DNA of 7,836 nt from an uncultured Bacilli bacterium (GTDB taxonomy: Bacteria; Bacillota_I; Bacilli_A; RF39; UBA660): NCBI GenBank assembly GCA_944331725.1, contig CALVJE010000049.1, positions 1 to 7,836 on the forward strand. Reading direction: 5' to 3'. Below, in pieces: positions 1 to 6,127 of the stretch; the stretch's first letter is position 1; the number at the start of each line of letters is the position of its first letter. The notes under the pieces are model-generated. The model was not told the origin of the DNA. It searched no databases and saw only the letters and a list, made by a program, of their open reading frames with translations. The translations under genes and the position numbers were made by a program.

Positions 1-31
1 ATTAAATTGATATAACCTCAAACTTATTCAT

Positions 32-343
32 TTATAAAAGTTGTGTACTTTTGTGTGTCATAACATAAACACCATCATCATTCTTTAAAATAATCTGCTT
101 ATGATTATTAGATTTATTAGTAAGAGTTATCTTATAAAAGTCACCTTCCTTATATGCACTCTCAACTTCATAATTATAAATATCATCATTATTTAGTATC
201 TCAAGATCTGCTGTTAAAACATATCCTTTCGTATCATCAATTTTTTTATTTAATTTACTTAATACATCACTATCAGATTCTTTTCCACATCCTGTTATTA
301 AAAAACAAATTAAAACTAGTAAACCTAAACCAATTTTTTTCAT
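32..343 (-). CDS. Small lipoprotein, probably C-terminally truncated LolA/GerS-like protein
   Basis: A 103-residue product predicted to be anchored to the outer face of the membrane by lipid. It has a signal peptide (Lys-Lys, then a run of Gly/Leu/Ile/Val) ending in the lipobox LITGC, with the lipidated Cys followed by a Gly-Lys-Glu-Ser linker. The mature part (helix around DVLSKLNKKIDDTKGY, then strands ending KQIILKNDDGVYVMT) resembles the start of LolA-like, GerS-type Bacillota lipoproteins. From memory those run on to roughly 200 residues or more, so this copy stops early. The start chosen is the ATG at 343, because AGAGGTG lies six bases upstream; a GTG at 352 is in frame but overlaps that site. 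The stop is TAA, and a second in-frame TAA follows ten codons later at positions 4-2. It could be a decayed gene or a real short protein. The lipoprotein call is firm; the family call is moderate. Confidence 0.65.
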   Translation of the reverse strand: MKKIGLGLLVLICFLITGCGKESDSDVLSKLNKKIDDTKGYVLTADLEILNNDDIYNYEVESAYKEGDFYKITLTNKSNNHKQIILKNDDGVYVMTHKSTQLL

Positions 344-371
344 TAAATTCACCTCTGTCTTTCTCTAGTTA

Positions 372-377
372 ATTATA
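372..377 (-). promoter_or_regulatory. Possible -10 box for the lipoprotein gene
   Basis: A perfect TATAAT reads on the minus strand about 29 bases before the ATG at 343, giving a leader of about 20 bases. No convincing -35 hexamer is seen at 16-18 bases, and in DNA this AT-rich such boxes occur by chance. Confidence 0.3.
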
Positions 378-460
378 TTATTAAAAATAATCTAATATTA
401 CTGTATAAAAAAACAAATTCAGGATAATCTATAAATGTACAAATTGATAAGGAGGAAATT

Positions 461-664
461 ATGGAAATATTAAAAAAGATATGTTTAGTTCTAATTATAA
501 TAGGTGCGATAAACTGGGCATTTGTTGGTCTATTTGAATTAGACTTAGTTGCATCAATCTTTGGCGGTAGTGATGCACTACTTGCAAGAATAATTTATAT
601 TATAATTGGAATAGCAGGTCTAATTGACCTAAGTATTTTATTCGATCATTTAGATCATAATTAA
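461..664 (+). CDS. DUF378 family small membrane protein (YuzA-like)
   Basis: A 67-residue, very hydrophobic protein with two predicted transmembrane helices, roughly residues 5-27 and 40-62. They flank a short loop with a Gly-Gly-Ser turn. The motif GAINWAFVGLFELDLV followed by the second helix (ARIIYIIIGIAGLIDL) is the hallmark of DUF378, a family widespread in Bacillota (B. subtilis YuzA) with no established function. The length is normal for the family. The start is well set: AAGGAGG at 449-455 lies five bases before the ATG. The gene is alone on its strand, divergent from the lipoprotein gene and convergent with the cda operon. Its TAA stop forms part of the shared terminator hairpin. No pathway can be inferred from the neighbours. 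Confidence 0.88.
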   Translation: MEILKKICLVLIIIGAINWAFVGLFELDLVASIFGGSDALLARIIYIIIGIAGLIDLSILFDHLDHN

Positions 665-690
665 AAAAAGAGACTTAAATCTCTTTTTTT
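663..690. terminator. Bidirectional rho-independent terminator
   Basis: A perfect 11-base inverted repeat: seven As plus GAGA (663-673), a six-base loop, then TCTC plus seven Ts (680-690). On both strands it reads as a hairpin followed by a T run. It serves the DUF378 gene (stop 662-664) on the plus strand and ybbR (stop 689-691) on the minus strand, and both stop codons overlap its ends. Confidence 0.85.
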
Positions 691-2050
691 AATTATTCGC
701 TGTTATTCTAACCTTAACCTTCTTAGTTTTAGAAGTATAATTAAGTTTAACATCGTCTCCTCTAACTTTAACTTCTACTTCGTGTTCTCCAACACCAAGT
801 CCATCTAAATCTACATAAGCATTAATAATAGATGGATCAATATTATCAATAATTGATTTACTACCAGTAACAACAACAGTAACTCTACTATCCGCTTCTG
901 ATAAAGCTTGAACTTTATATTTAGACGTATCTAAATTCTCAGTTGCAATAGATATATTTTCAAACTCTCTAGTAGTAGAATCATCAAGAGCAACATTAAC
1001 TGTAATTGTACTTTCGCTTATTTCTGTAATACCATTAGGTCGTTTTAAAGTAACAGTATACTCTTTATCTTCTTCAAGGCCTGTAACATCTACTTCTACT
1101 TCTAATGAGTCAAGTTTATCAAGTGCTTCTCTACTACCATAAACAGTAACACTATCTATATTACTACTAAGTGATTTAATCGCTTTACCAAAAGCAAGAT
1201 CACCCTTAGGAACAATTTCAATAGGTACTTCTTTTGATGGAGAAGAAATAGTTACTTTAGCAGTTATAGTCTTAGGAACAATCTCCACATCAACTACTTT
1301 ACCATTAGTATCATATGCAACAAGTGGAACATCTTTTAAAGTTAATTCTCCAGCTTCTTGAGTAGGGAATTCATCAACATCAACTAATGCTCTAACAGTT
1401 GCAACTTTATCTAATTTATATTCAGCACCTTTAACTATAACCTCACTACGATCAAGTTCAACACTATCTATATTTAATTTACTATCTAAATTATCTTGAT
1501 GTAACACATCATAAGTAAGTGATTTAGTTTGACTTACTTTATCATATATAGTAACTGTAACAGTAGATGGATCAAGTCTATAGTCAATTGATTTTAATTG
1601 TTGAGTATATTTTAATGTAACTTTATGTTGCCCAGGTTTAAGACCAGTTAAATCAACTGTAACACCACTACTTGGATATTGTTTAGCCAAAAATATATGT
1701 CTTTTCTGTCCTACTAATGTAATATCAACTGTATCTGGTAATCCTTCTACTACATAAGCTTCTTCATTATATGTAGCAGTTACCTTTTGATTATATAAAA
1801 CTTCTGCATACTGATCAATAATAGTATTACTCTCACTATCGATAATAAAGAATACCGCTAATGCAAGTAATAAACTAATAACTATTAATGTCTGTTTCTT
1901 ACCAAGAAGTTTTTCTATACCTTTACTATTCTTTTTGGAAAAATCCGTAATTTTCAAAACAAGTTTTGTAATAGGAGTAATCAACCACTTATCAAAAAAT
2001 GCTCCGATATGATGAAAGATTTTTCCAATACCTCTAATTATTTTCTTCAT
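689..2050 (-). CDS. cdaR: CdaR/YbbR-like regulator of the diadenylate cyclase
   Basis: A 453-residue membrane protein. Known CdaR (YbbR) proteins bind the cyclase CdaA through the membrane and modulate its c-di-AMP output from outside the cell. One transmembrane helix is seen at about residues 53-71 (LIVISLLLALAVFFIID). After it come about four YbbR repeats of 80-90 residues (about 80-170, 180-268, 275-355 and 366-450), with typical elements such as VVEGLPDTVDITLVG, VTVYGSREALDKL and VTVVVTGSK. These resemble the B. subtilis protein over most of their length. Unusual is the basic N-terminal stretch of about 50 residues before the helix; B. subtilis YbbR has only about ten. The gene overlaps the end of cdaA by 17 bases, and its Shine-Dalgarno (GAGGAAGAG) lies inside cdaA, so the two are probably translationally coupled. 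The family call is firm. Confidence 0.92.
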   Translation of the reverse strand: MKKIIRGIGKIFHHIGAFFDKWLITPITKLVLKITDFSKKNSKGIEKLLGKKQTLIVISLLLALAVFFIIDSESNTIIDQYAEVLYNQKVTATYNEEAYVVEGLPDTVDITLVGQKRHIFLAKQYPSSGVTVDLTGLKPGQHKVTLKYTQQLKSIDYRLDPSTVTVTIYDKVSQTKSLTYDVLHQDNLDSKLNIDSVELDRSEVIVKGAEYKLDKVATVRALVDVDEFPTQEAGELTLKDVPLVAYDTNGKVVDVEIVPKTITAKVTISSPSKEVPIEIVPKGDLAFGKAIKSLSSNIDSVTVYGSREALDKLDSLEVEVDVTGLEEDKEYTVTLKRPNGITEISESTITVNVALDDSTTREFENISIATENLDTSKYKVQALSEADSRVTVVVTGSKSIIDNIDPSIINAYVDLDGLGVGEHEVEVKVRGDDVKLNYTSKTKKVKVRITANN

Positions 2051-2867
2051 ATATCTCTTCCTCTTCTAACTCTTCTTCATCTAAGTCACTATTAGCTTTA
2101 GGTTTCAATTCATCTATTAACATCATTCTAAGATCTTCTATTGATAAATTATAGAAAAGTTCTCCTTTAATAGCAACAGATATACGTCCAGTCTCTTCAG
2201 ATACAACTAAAGAAATACAATCAGTCTCTTCTGTAATACCAACTGCTGCTCTATGTCTAGTACCAAGTCTTTTATTAATTTTAGGATTACTACTAGTAGG
2301 AAAAACTGCTCCTGCACAAGTTATTCTATCTCCTTGAATAATAACCCCACCATCGTGTAAAGGATTACCTTCATAGAAAATAGCAATTAATAAGTCACTT
2401 GATAAATCTGCATATATTTTCTTAGCTTTATCTATATAATTACCTAAACTAATATCTCGTTCTAAAACAATTAAAGCACCAATCTTTTGTTTTCTCATAT
2501 AATCCATCGCTTGTACTAACTCATAAACCATATGCTCTCTTTCATCAACCGTCAAGACTTTATGCCTACCTAAAAGTTGATTACGCCCTAACTGTTCAAG
2601 TATATTTCTAATTTCTGGTTGAAATATAACAATCAAAGCTAAAGGACCATACATAATAACATATTCAAGAAGTAATCCTACTGTTGTAAAACCACATACA
2701 TCACTTATAATTTTTAAAGCAATGATAATGATTACTCCTTTAAAAAGTAATGTAAGCTTAACACTATTTCTAATATTTTTTAAAATTATATAAAACATTA
2801 ACCAAACTATAGAAATATCTATAATTTTTTTAATAATTGTTATAACACTAGTAACTGTAATAACCAT
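2034..2867 (-). CDS. cdaA: Diadenylate cyclase CdaA (DisA_N domain, membrane-bound)
   Basis: This enzyme condenses two ATP into c-di-AMP, the messenger that controls potassium and osmolyte transport and wall homeostasis in Bacillota. It has 277 residues, close to the 273 of B. subtilis CdaA. Three N-terminal transmembrane helices are predicted (about 8-29, 37-57 and 62-82). They are followed by the conserved IIFQPEIRNILEQLGR segment and the DisA_N cyclase domain (about 100-250). The catalytic motifs are intact: DGG at 172-174 and RHRAA at 204-208, followed by the conserved VVSEETGRISVA. The last 18 residues are highly acidic (run of Glu, 260-277) and are not a family feature I know. The start is the ATG at 2867, with AGGAG eight bases upstream. 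That site overlaps the TAG stop of the preceding gene, so this is a tight operon with cdaR downstream. Confidence 0.96.
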   Translation of the reverse strand: MVITVTSVITIIKKIIDISIVWLMFYIILKNIRNSVKLTLLFKGVIIIIALKIISDVCGFTTVGLLLEYVIMYGPLALIVIFQPEIRNILEQLGRNQLLGRHKVLTVDEREHMVYELVQAMDYMRKQKIGALIVLERDISLGNYIDKAKKIYADLSSDLLIAIFYEGNPLHDGGVIIQGDRITCAGAVFPTSSNPKINKRLGTRHRAAVGITEETDCISLVVSEETGRISVAIKGELFYNLSIEDLRMMLIDELKPKANSDLDEEELEEEEIYEENN

Positions 2868-2878
2868 AACATCTTCTC

Positions 2879-3373
2879 CTAACTTTTATTATTATCATCT
2901 TGATTTATAGTTGGAATAACTACATTATTATCAACTTCAGAAACTGAACTATTATCTACATTATTAACAGTAGAAACAGGTGTAACTATCTGTTCTACTT
3001 GAGGCTGTGGTGTATAAACAACAGAACTAGTATTTCCAACCTGAGGAGCCACTACAGAAGAATTATCTGAAACAGGACTAACCTCCTGAACAACTGCAGT
3101 TTCATTAACTGTAGGTGTTACATTAATATCCTCTAAAGGTACACTTTCAACTGGTGTATTATTAATAGGTTCACTAACTACAGTATCCTGTACCACTTCT
3201 GTATTATTAGTATCACTAACAGTAGCATATTTTTCTTTCTCTTTTTTCTTATTTATACCCTTTTCAGCCAAATAACCAATACAAGCAAAGATAAGAATAA
3301 CTAAAACTACCACCCAAACGATATAAAAAGGGCCATCTAACGTATCCCTAAAAAATTCAATAACAATATCCAT
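2879..3373 (-). CDS. Unrecognised single-pass membrane protein with long disordered tail, first gene of the cda operon
   Basis: A 164-residue protein of no family I recognise. It has an acidic N-terminus (residues 1-15), one strong transmembrane helix (about 16-36, FYIVWVVVLVILIFACIGYL), a basic patch (INKKKEKEK) and then about 110 residues rich in Val, Asn, Ser, Thr, Pro, Gln and acidic residues without predicted structure. By the positive-inside rule the Lys-rich side, and so the tail, should be cytoplasmic. The start at 3373 is chosen because GAAAGGCGG lies just upstream. In-frame ATGs at 3412 and 3394 would add 13 or 7 polar, Cys-containing residues but lack a good Shine-Dalgarno. The TAG stop overlaps the ribosome binding site of cdaA, so the two are co-transcribed. 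A role with c-di-AMP synthesis at the membrane is suggested only by position. Confidence 0.75.
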   Translation of the reverse strand: MDIVIEFFRDTLDGPFYIVWVVVLVILIFACIGYLAEKGINKKKEKEKYATVSDTNNTEVVQDTVVSEPINNTPVESVPLEDINVTPTVNETAVVQEVSPVSDNSSVVAPQVGNTSSVVYTPQPQVEQIVTPVSTVNNVDNSSVSEVDNNVVIPTINQDDNNKS

Positions 3374-3473
3374 AAAACACCGCCTTTCACACATTATCCC
3401 TTTATTCTTCATTTATTATGATAACACGAGGAACTCATCTTTTCAACCAAAGAAAAAGAATTTATAAAATAAA

Positions 3474-3479
3474 ATTATA
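3474..3479 (-). promoter_or_regulatory. Possible -10 box for the cda operon
   Basis: A perfect TATAAT on the minus strand just downstream of tRNA-Thr, giving a leader of roughly 95 bases before the ATG at 3373. The matching -35 position falls in the tRNA 3' end (GC-rich acceptor arm) and does not resemble TTGACA, so support is weak. Read-through from the tRNA promoter is an alternative. Confidence 0.35.
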
Positions 3480-3493
3480 CACTATCCATTAAA

Positions 3494-3569
3494 TGGTGCC
3501 GGCTAAAGGATTCGAACCTTTGACCTACTCATTACGAATGAGTTGCTCTACCAACTGAGCTAAGCCGGC
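3494..3569 (-). tRNA. tRNA-Thr (anticodon CGU)
   Basis: The complete 76-base cloverleaf can be folded by hand: 7-bp acceptor stem (GCCGGCU/AGCCGGC), D arm GCUC-AGUUGGUA-GAGC, anticodon arm ACUCA-UUCGUAA-UGAGU, five-base variable loop, T arm AAAGG-UUCGAAU-CCUUU, discriminator A and an encoded CCA (3494-3496 on the plus strand). The anticodon CGU reads ACG (Thr). The gene lies on the same strand as the ABC transporter upstream and the cda operon downstream. Confidence 0.97.
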
Positions 3570-3604
3570 AAAAAAACTTTACTAGTTTATTATAGCAAAG
3601 TTTT
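3570..3604 (-). terminator. Probable AT-rich terminator of the ABC transporter gene
   Basis: On the minus strand AAAACTTT (3604-3597) and AAAGTTTT (3580-3573) form a perfect 8-bp inverted repeat around a 16-base loop, ending in a seven-T run (3576-3570). It lies 15 bases after the stop of the ABC transporter gene. The stem has only one G-C pair and a long loop, so it may be weak. It ends directly at the first base of tRNA-Thr. Confidence 0.5.
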
Positions 3605-3616
3605 CTAAATTATGAA
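3589..3616 (-). promoter_or_regulatory. Likely promoter of tRNA-Thr
   Basis: On the minus strand TTCATA (3616-3611; four of six matches to TTGACA) is followed by a 16-base spacer and a perfect TATAAT (3594-3589). Transcription would start about 13 bases before the tRNA 5' end. The -10 box lies in the loop of the terminator hairpin of the preceding gene. Confidence 0.55.
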
Positions 3617-3618
3617 AG

Positions 3619-5949
3619 TTATTCTGTCCTAAGTGCAATAACAGGATCTTTCTTACTAGCCATCTTTGATGGAATAAATCCACTTAAGACTGTTAAAGTA
3701 ACACTAATCAAAAGAAGTATAATCGCGTGAACTGGATTAAGATTAGCAACATTAGGAAGGTCTGCTAAACTTTCTATTAAAGAGTTTATAGGGAATGTTA
3801 ATAAGTATGCTATAACAAGACCTAAAACACCACTACATACACCGATAATAAATGTCTCAGCATTAAATACCCGAGTTATATCTTTACCTCTTGCACCTAA
3901 CGCTCTTAAAATACCAATTTCTTTAGTTCTTTCAAGAACAGAAATATAAGTAATAATTGCAATCATTATACAAGATACAACAAGTGAAATAGATGAAAAG
4001 GCTATCAAAACATAAGTAACTGCATCCATAATACTACCAGAAAGTGTACTAATTAAAGAAGCATAATCAGTATATAAAACTTGATCATCAGCATCTTTTT
4101 CATCGTTATAATTATCTAAATAATCAGTAATATAATCTTTAGTATCGAAATCTTTTGGATAGATATAAATGATTGATGGCATAACATCCGCCCCTAATAC
4201 CCCTAAAATATTATCTTTAGTAACAGTAGAATTTGTAGTATCAAAAGCCTGTCCTGTTAAAACATTATAAGAAACTTCTTTTTGTCTATTAACTATCTCA
4301 CTATCTTTATTTTTATTAATAACTTCATCTACCAAAGCTGAATTATAATAAATTCCAGACTGAGTTACAGTACTCTTATCTTCTTTACCTCTTATAATAG
4401 TATTAACCTTTATAGTAATAGCATCATCACTATTATACATTTCTTCATAATCAGTACTTGGTACAAAATAATTATTTATCTTATCATAATAAACATCATT
4501 AGGAATAACTTTAAACTCTTTATTTAAAATATCTTCAAAAGATATATTATCACTTGTATCAAATCCTAATTGTTCTAATGTACTACTATCAAGTTCATTA
4601 CGAGAGTTAACTGCTATTACAATACCAGGAGTATCTTTATCTATAGAACCTGTTAACACATCATAATTATCTTCTAACATACTCTTACCATTAACTTTAT
4701 CAGCATAAAGACTCCATCCCATAACACCTGTCATTGATGTAGTAGACATACTATAATTAGTACTAGTAGGAACCAATCCATAAGTACCATCATTATTTTT
4801 TGTAACAACATTTAAAGTAGTACCATATTCATAACTAATAGCAGAAACATTATCTTTATCCATAGACTCTATATAATCTATATATTCACTATCTAAATTG
4901 TTAAGATGCATCATTGTCTCTAGACTATTATCACGAGGATAAATAATCTTCTTATTAGAATATTCTTTATGTTCCTTATTACCTTCTATCATCTGTTGCA
5001 TAACTTCTTCATCAACATCCATCGCTTGTGTACTAATAGTAATAGGCATTTGTGATAAAGTATCTTCTTCATACTCATCTATTTTTATTTGAAAACCATT
5101 AGATAATGAAAGTATTAAAGCAATACCAATAATACCAATAGAAGCTGCAAAAGATGTTAAAAATGTTCTACCTTTCTTAGTCTTAATATTATTAAAAGAT
5201 AATTTCAAAGCAGAACCATAACCAAGTACAGTCTTTTTAATAGTTAACTTATCTTTAGAATTACCTTTATCTTTAACAGGATTACTATCACTTAAAATCT
5301 TCCCATCTTTAAGTTCAATAATACGAGTTGCATAATCTTTAGCAAGCTCAGGATTATGAGTAACCATAATAACTAATTTATCTTTAGCAATCTCTTTAAT
5401 AAGGTCCATTATCTGTACACTAGTAACAGAATCTAAGGCCCCAGTAGGTTCATCTGCAAGTATTATCTCAGGATCATTAACAAGAGCCCTTGCAATTGCA
5501 ACCCTCTGCATCTGTCCTCCAGATAACTGATTAGGCTTCTTATGAGCGTGATCACGAAGTCCAACTTTATCTAAAGCATCAAGTGCTTTAACTCTTCTAT
5601 TCTTCTTTTTATAACCACTAAGTATTAAAGCCATCTCTACATTTTCTAAAATAGTAATATGACTAATCAAGTTATAAGACTGAAAAATAAAACCAACACA
5701 GTTATTACGATAATAATCCCACTCTACACTTTTAAACTGCTTAGTACTTTTATTATTTATGATTAAATCACCACTATCATATCTATCAAGTCCTCCAAGA
5801 ATATTTAAAAGAGTTGTCTTTCCACTACCACTGCTTCCTAAAATTGCGACAAACTCACTTTTTCTAAACTTTAAACTAACATCATTTAAAGCGTGTTGTA
5901 CAAAATCCCCTGTTTTATAACTTTTATTTATTTTCTTTAATTCAAGCAT
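3619..5949 (-). CDS. MacB-like ABC transporter, fused ATPase and FtsX-type permease
   Basis: A 776-residue protein that joins both halves of a type VII (MacB/FtsX-like) ABC transporter; it likely works as a homodimer. The ATPase half is complete: Walker A GSSGSGKT (38-45), Q-loop Gln90, signature LSGGQ (142-146), Walker B ILADE (163-167) and switch His198. The permease half has one transmembrane helix at about 264-285, an extracellular region of some 360 residues (about 290-650), and three more helices (about 653-680, 709-730 and 750-768) with the FtsX motif ERTKEIGILRALGAR (683-697). Such proteins drive mechanotransmission or export of peptides, toxins or lipoproteins; the substrate here is unknown and no adaptor or two-component system is nearby. 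The start at 5949 follows GGGGAGG by five bases; the in-frame ATG at 5982 would add eleven residues, lies upstream of the likely -10 box and is not favoured. Confidence 0.92.
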   Translation of the reverse strand: MLELKKINKSYKTGDFVQHALNDVSLKFRKSEFVAILGSSGSGKTTLLNILGGLDRYDSGDLIINNKSTKQFKSVEWDYYRNNCVGFIFQSYNLISHITILENVEMALILSGYKKKNRRVKALDALDKVGLRDHAHKKPNQLSGGQMQRVAIARALVNDPEIILADEPTGALDSVTSVQIMDLIKEIAKDKLVIMVTHNPELAKDYATRIIELKDGKILSDSNPVKDKGNSKDKLTIKKTVLGYGSALKLSFNNIKTKKGRTFLTSFAASIGIIGIALILSLSNGFQIKIDEYEEDTLSQMPITISTQAMDVDEEVMQQMIEGNKEHKEYSNKKIIYPRDNSLETMMHLNNLDSEYIDYIESMDKDNVSAISYEYGTTLNVVTKNNDGTYGLVPTSTNYSMSTTSMTGVMGWSLYADKVNGKSMLEDNYDVLTGSIDKDTPGIVIAVNSRNELDSSTLEQLGFDTSDNISFEDILNKEFKVIPNDVYYDKINNYFVPSTDYEEMYNSDDAITIKVNTIIRGKEDKSTVTQSGIYYNSALVDEVINKNKDSEIVNRQKEVSYNVLTGQAFDTTNSTVTKDNILGVLGADVMPSIIYIYPKDFDTKDYITDYLDNYNDEKDADDQVLYTDYASLISTLSGSIMDAVTYVLIAFSSISLVVSCIMIAIITYISVLERTKEIGILRALGARGKDITRVFNAETFIIGVCSGVLGLVIAYLLTFPINSLIESLADLPNVANLNPVHAIILLLISVTLTVLSGFIPSKMASKKDPVIALRTE

Positions 5950-5970
5950 AAATTCCTCCCCACAATAACT

Positions 5971-5976
5971 ATTATA
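5971..5976 (-). promoter_or_regulatory. Possible -10 box for the ABC transporter gene
   Basis: A perfect TATAAT on the minus strand about 22 bases before the ATG at 5949, leaving a leader of about 15 bases that holds only the Shine-Dalgarno. No -35 hexamer is recognisable upstream, where the DNA is nearly all A and T. Confidence 0.45.
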
Positions 5977-6012
5977 TACCAAAATGTAATATTTTTATTT
6001 TATTTTTCTAAA

Positions 6013-6018
6013 TATAAT
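6013..6018 (+). promoter_or_regulatory. -10 box of the rnr leader transcript
   Basis: A perfect TATAAT placed so that transcription would begin near 6025, about 23 bases before the leader peptide ATG. The -35 region is A/T-rich without a clear TTGACA. No other plausible promoter is seen between the attenuator and rnr, so rnr probably depends on this one. Confidence 0.55.
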
Positions 6019-6036
6019 GTTAAAATTAAGGAAAGG

Positions 6037-6081
6037 GAGGGATTATTATGGTAAGAGAAATATATATAAGCTTAATCCCTC
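6037..6081 (+). promoter_or_regulatory. RNA hairpin that can sequester the leader Shine-Dalgarno
   Basis: GAGGGATTA (6037-6045) is perfectly complementary to TAATCCCTC (6073-6081), a 9-bp helix extendable by one G-U pair. The 5' arm covers part of the leader's Shine-Dalgarno (6034-6040) and the 3' arm covers codons 9-12 of the leader ORF. The helix ends three bases before the terminator stem, so the two could stack. An untranslated RNA could hide its own start site, and a translating ribosome would open the helix. Confidence 0.55.
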
Positions 6082-6095
6082 TATGGCAATACTAA
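6048..6095 (+). CDS. Putative 15-residue leader peptide of rnr
   Basis: The ORF encodes MVREIYISLIPLWQY and ends in TAA. It is too short for gene callers, but it has one of the strongest ribosome binding sites in the window (AAAGGGAGGG, with GGGAGG seven bases before the ATG). It sits directly downstream of a TATAAT box. Its last three codons (Trp, Gln, Tyr) and stop lie in the 5' arm and loop of a T-tailed hairpin, so a ribosome decoding the second half of the ORF would cover that arm. There is only one Trp codon and no run of a single amino acid, which argues against classical starvation attenuation. It fits better a sensor of ribosome progress, as in the leaders of some antibiotic-resistance genes. 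This is inferred from layout; translation has not been shown. Confidence 0.7.
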   Translation: MVREIYISLIPLWQY

Positions 6096-6115
6096 GTTTT
6101 GTATTGTCTTTTTTT
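6085..6115 (+). terminator. Intrinsic terminator acting as attenuator ahead of rnr
   Basis: GGCAATAC (6085-6092) pairs with GTATTGTC (6101-6108) in an 8-bp stem with one G-U pair and an eight-base loop, followed at once by seven Ts (6109-6115). It lies within and just after the leader ORF (stop 6093-6095) and 12 bases before the rnr ATG. I find no competing antiterminator strand for either arm in the leader, so relief would have to come from an occluding ribosome or a bound protein. Confidence 0.8.
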
Positions 6116-6127
6116 GTGGAGGAGTAT

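Noticed and set aside
154..372. 72-codon plus-strand open frame
   Set aside because: It lies opposite the lipoprotein gene, has no Shine-Dalgarno, and its His/Leu/Tyr-rich product looks like a shadow frame.
3374..3412. Longer start (ATG at 3412) for the first gene of the cda operon
   Set aside because: No Shine-Dalgarno precedes it, whereas the ATG at 3373 has GAAAGGCGG upstream and begins directly before the membrane helix region.
3374..3493. c-di-AMP riboswitch or other structured leader upstream of the cda operon
   Set aside because: The stretch is short and shows only weak, A/T-rich pairings; none of the conserved elements of the ydaO/yuaA class is recognisable.
6061..6066. TATATA as a second, attenuator-independent promoter for rnr
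   Set aside because: It is a poor -10 with no -35 at the proper distance, lies inside the leader ORF, and would still be upstream of the terminator.
6048..6115. Trp-type amino-acid starvation attenuator or T-box ahead of rnr
   Set aside because: The leader has a single Trp codon and no repeated codon, no T-box sequence is present, and rnr is not a biosynthetic or tRNA-charging gene.
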